Part shown: positions 61,001 through 64,000 of the stretch, one piece after another
Layout of the letters: each line of letters opens with the position of its first letter
How positions within the stretch are numbered: position 1 is the stretch's first letter
Origin: Patagioenas fasciata
Taxonomy: Eukaryota > Chordata > Aves > Columbiformes > Columbidae
NCBI RefSeq assembly: GCF_037038585.1
Contig: NC_092521.1
Coordinates: 110,820,605-110,884,604 of the forward strand
Direction: 5' to 3'
DNA length: 64,000 nt
Notes under the pieces: model-generated
The model's input: the letters and a program-made list of their open reading frames with translations, nothing else
The model's database searches: none
What the model was told of the DNA's origin: nothing
Program-made: the position numbers and the translations under genes

Positions 61001-64000
61001 CCTGAAACAATTTGAGAGATCCAAAGATATCATCCACTGTATAGTTAAGATAAATTTGTAGAGAATTTATTTTGATAGAGATAGAATAGTGGGCAAAACA
61101 GATGGAAACAAGCTTTCCCATAAAGTACACATGGCACAGGCTTCATTTTTGCTTTTCAAAACTCCTTATAAAAAAAATCCTATTAAATAATGAAAATAGT
61201 ATTAGATCAGAGCCCTGCTTGTTTAGCTGTATTGAGAAAAGCTAGCAAGGAGAACACTGCATTGAAGGAAGAGCAATATTGAGAGAAAATACTGAATGTG
61301 CATTTCCAAAGTTAAAAACTGACTATCAGTCAACCAAACGCAAACAAAAATTCTTTGAAGGGAGACATGAATAGGAAAGCAGAAGTAGTTCAGTCCTCAC
61401 AAAGAGTCTCATTCAAGAATTATGATTTAAGATAAATCATATCTGATTTCATAGAAGCTCAATGTCATCTTTTCAGATCACCAACAGAATTAGCATTGTT
61501 TTATCTGGCATACATTATGGCTTAAAGCAAAAGCCTCAAATCACAAATCAAATGTCAAATCAGATAAGCAAGAACATTTAGGCCACACCAGTTAATTTTG
61601 GTTGTCATAAGCTCAGAAGAGCAGAGAACTAACCTTACTTTAATAATTATTTTTAAAGTGACCGATAAAACCCTGTCACTGTGACAAATGCAGGAATAAT
61701 AGCAACTCCTGTGAAGATATTTACTTTTCATGAAGTTCAGAAATGTTTTCTGAGACCCACAAAACACTACGCAATTTATTACATAACTCACATCAAACAT
61801 TTTCCCTGAAGTGAGATTTTTTTTCTTCCCTAGAATTTCTGATTTTCAAACAGCATGGTGTGAGGATTCAATTTCTGATGTTCACAAATAATTTACTTGC
61901 ATAAATTTATTCTCAAATGGTGGAATCAACTACTTGCAACTCTTCATTTTCACCTCTTTTCCACTTTTACTTAGTTCCACAACTTTTGCACCTCAGCTGT
62001 GCTATTGCAGAGAGCAGCTGAGGACAGAAGTGTGACAGCATATACATTCCTATTGATGCACAAGATTGTACAAATGTCGTGGGTCTCCAAGATGCACATT
62101 ACTGAAAGCTGCCCGAGAACAAGGTCATGCCAGAGTTTATGGAAAAAAAAGAAAAAAATTCAAGATATGGGTTATCTGCACATGAAACTACAGCCAGTTC
62201 ACTAGTTCGAAACAAATAATATTTCCTTCTTCTGTTCACTCTCCTAAAATTATTAAAATACTTGTTATTCTTAGCTCAGGTGGAGAATGAGCTTGTCTAC
62301 TTTAATAAGAAACTGAGAATGATGAGCATCAACTGAATTGCACCTGACATACATTTACATATATGTGCTGCATACGTTTTGCTAGCAGATGATTTCTTAT
62401 TTTAGAGAAATAACTTAAGATGACTGTTGCCATCAAGTGAGAAGAAAGCAAGGCCAGTCATTTACACCTTCTTCCAACCCACCTCTAGCACCAGGAGCAT
62501 TATTTTCTGTACACAAATGATGATTTTCAATATGTAGATACCTTGTTTTACATTTAAAAAGAGTGCAATACTCCAGTGAGCCGAAGGATTAGCTGTCTAG
62601 TAATATTTTGTGTGCCATTAGTTAGAAGTTTTTTGTTGAGGAAAACGAGCAAAGCAACTAAATACAATTATACTAGATTCTTTAGAGAAGCTCTAGGTAA
62701 TACAAAATATATTGTTCCCTATTTTACAGCACAATCGTGGCTTAAGCATAGATGGTAAGTGGAAGAAGAGTTAAGCAATTGGTGCCTTGTCCTCTGCAAA
62801 GGTCACACTACTTCAAACTAACCTAACTCAAGCCAGCACCATCTGAAAACACAAGTCTGAGTGAGTTGATGAAAACGGCACCTTTAAAACACCCATCAGA
62901 GGTAAGTTTGATTTTAAACATCAGGCAGATGAATATTTGTGTGAGAACATTCTGATTTTAGGACAGTAAAATTAATAAGGCTGTGAAGACTAGCCCAAAG
63001 TTTCATTTCATTAAAAAACCTGCCATTTCCATGTCATCTTAAGCAACTTAATTTCATTTCCAGAGTAGCCACTACAACCAAGTTTTTGGTATTTTTTCCT
63101 AAATTAACCTGGTTTTCCTTGCAGCTCTATTTCAATAGACTTGCAAATGCCTGTTCAGCTACTGAACGAGGCAGCAGCCTTTTGAAGCACATAAGCTTCG
63201 CAGTCTCAAAGCAGTTTTTCCCCCATGAGCAGAACTAATGAAGCCTGATTTCCTATGGCTTTGCACCCAAGTCCCTCTGGTGACATTGCGACAAGGTTCC
63301 TCCCTCATCTACCACTTTCAGCAATACTTCCTTGGGACTTCCACCTCTAACATGCCACCAGCACCAGCAGCCCCAGTACCTGCCCGCCTTGCATTGTTAG
63401 AACTAAAACACCTGAATGTTTTCCCATGTTCTCCCCTCTTCCCACCTATCGCACACACAGGTGACAAGGAAACAGAGGACAGAGGCCCCAAGTGCCTGGG
63501 TGAGTTCAACATACACATATTGGCTGACTGGATGAGAGGCCAAAGAGCACACAAACCCACTGAGCCCATGTAGCAGCCTTACTTTCAGCGATGGTGCTAA
63601 ATCCGATTTCTTATCTCTCCCTGCTGTCAGTTTTAAACTCAGCTTATGCAAGTATGGTTATTCCCAAAACCTCTACCTAAAATGCAGCTTTTAAATTGTT
63701 TCCCCAATTCTGGGAAGTGGGATGGACGAACACAGAGTGTATAAATATTTTCCACTAGCAAACTCCACTACCAAATTAGAATTAAAATAGACTACGTTGT
63801 GTGCACAAAGACTATTTTTCATCTGAGACCAAAATCTGCCATACCTGAGCGATCATTTTTTCAAGTCCTGTGTAAATATAAACTCTATGCATAAGCAGAG
63901 AATTACACACTTCATGAACACTTAAAAGTGCTTCACTTCTGTGAAGCATACATTATCAATAAAATGACACAGTTACAAGTGGCAGAGAGATTTTCCATTT
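58021..64000 (-). other. STK17A: STK17A first intron (partial)
   Basis: The sequence is upstream of the kinase N-lobe exon and has no GC-rich block of the kind expected for exon 1 and the promoter. The first exon, encoding the variable N-terminus and the start of the glycine loop, should therefore lie beyond 64000. The DNA is AT-rich and no repeat or RNA gene was recognised. Open frames such as 63238-63573 look like chance. Confidence 0.7.
58223..58258. repeat. Copy 2 of a dispersed intronic motif
   Basis: Same orientation as the copy near 56731 and about 1.49 kb away, on the upstream side of STK17A exon 2. The shared core is about 30-35 bases. Confidence 0.75.

Noticed and set aside
63238-63573. 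Candidate STK17A first exon or other gene near the right edge
   Set aside because: No GC-rich block and no minus-strand donor preceded by the expected glycine-loop residues; exon 1 must lie outside the window.
1-64000. CRISPR arrays, operons, tRNA or rRNA genes
   Set aside because: No regularly spaced repeats, bacterial-style gene packing or recognisable RNA gene was seen; the window is vertebrate nuclear DNA.

Overview
This window is vertebrate nuclear DNA, almost certainly from a bird. The evidence is several 3'-end fragments of CR1 LINEs carrying the avian terminal motif (ATTCTGTG repeats), an avian-type endogenous retrovirus LTR end (TGTCGTGGTTTAA on the minus strand), a small hAT transposon, and AT-rich sequence with long introns typical of a macrochromosome. 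There are no bacterial-type operons, ribosome binding sites or CRISPR arrays. Nearly all short open reading frames in the window are chance or repeat-derived.

Two protein-coding genes can be reconstructed exon by exon, and they point tail to tail. COA1 (cytochrome c oxidase assembly factor 1, MITRAC15) is on the plus strand. Its four coding exons run from 23689 to 31972 and encode an intact 139-residue protein. STK17A (DRAK1, a death-associated protein kinase family Ser/Thr kinase) is on the minus strand. Six coding exons run from 58020 down to 41857; they cover the kinase domain from the glycine loop to the natural C-terminus. The first coding exon lies beyond the right edge. The COA1-STK17A convergent pair matches the order on human chromosome 7p.

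Layout: 1-23678 is non-coding flank or COA1 upstream intron, with CR1 fragments near 7.3, 10.5 and 22.2 kb, a 111-bp hAT MITE with an 8-bp target duplication at 1.43-1.56 kb, and a minisatellite-like duplication at 7.74 kb. 23679-32.2 kb is COA1, with a CR1 copy in its first coding intron. 32.3-38 kb is the intergenic space between the two 3' ends, holding two more CR1 copies and an antisense LTR. 38-41.86 kb is the probable STK17A 3'UTR or downstream region. 41.86-58.02 kb is the STK17A coding region, and 58.02-64 kb is its first intron.

The two genes are syntenic neighbours, not a pathway: COA1 acts in mitochondrial inner-membrane complex assembly, and STK17A is a pro-apoptotic nuclear/cytoplasmic kinase. 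I found no convincing undescribed biological system. The most interesting points are an undamaged COA1 (reported as eroded in several galliform birds), two very similar same-orientation CR1 copies that bracket most COA1 coding exons, and a cleanly bounded hAT MITE.
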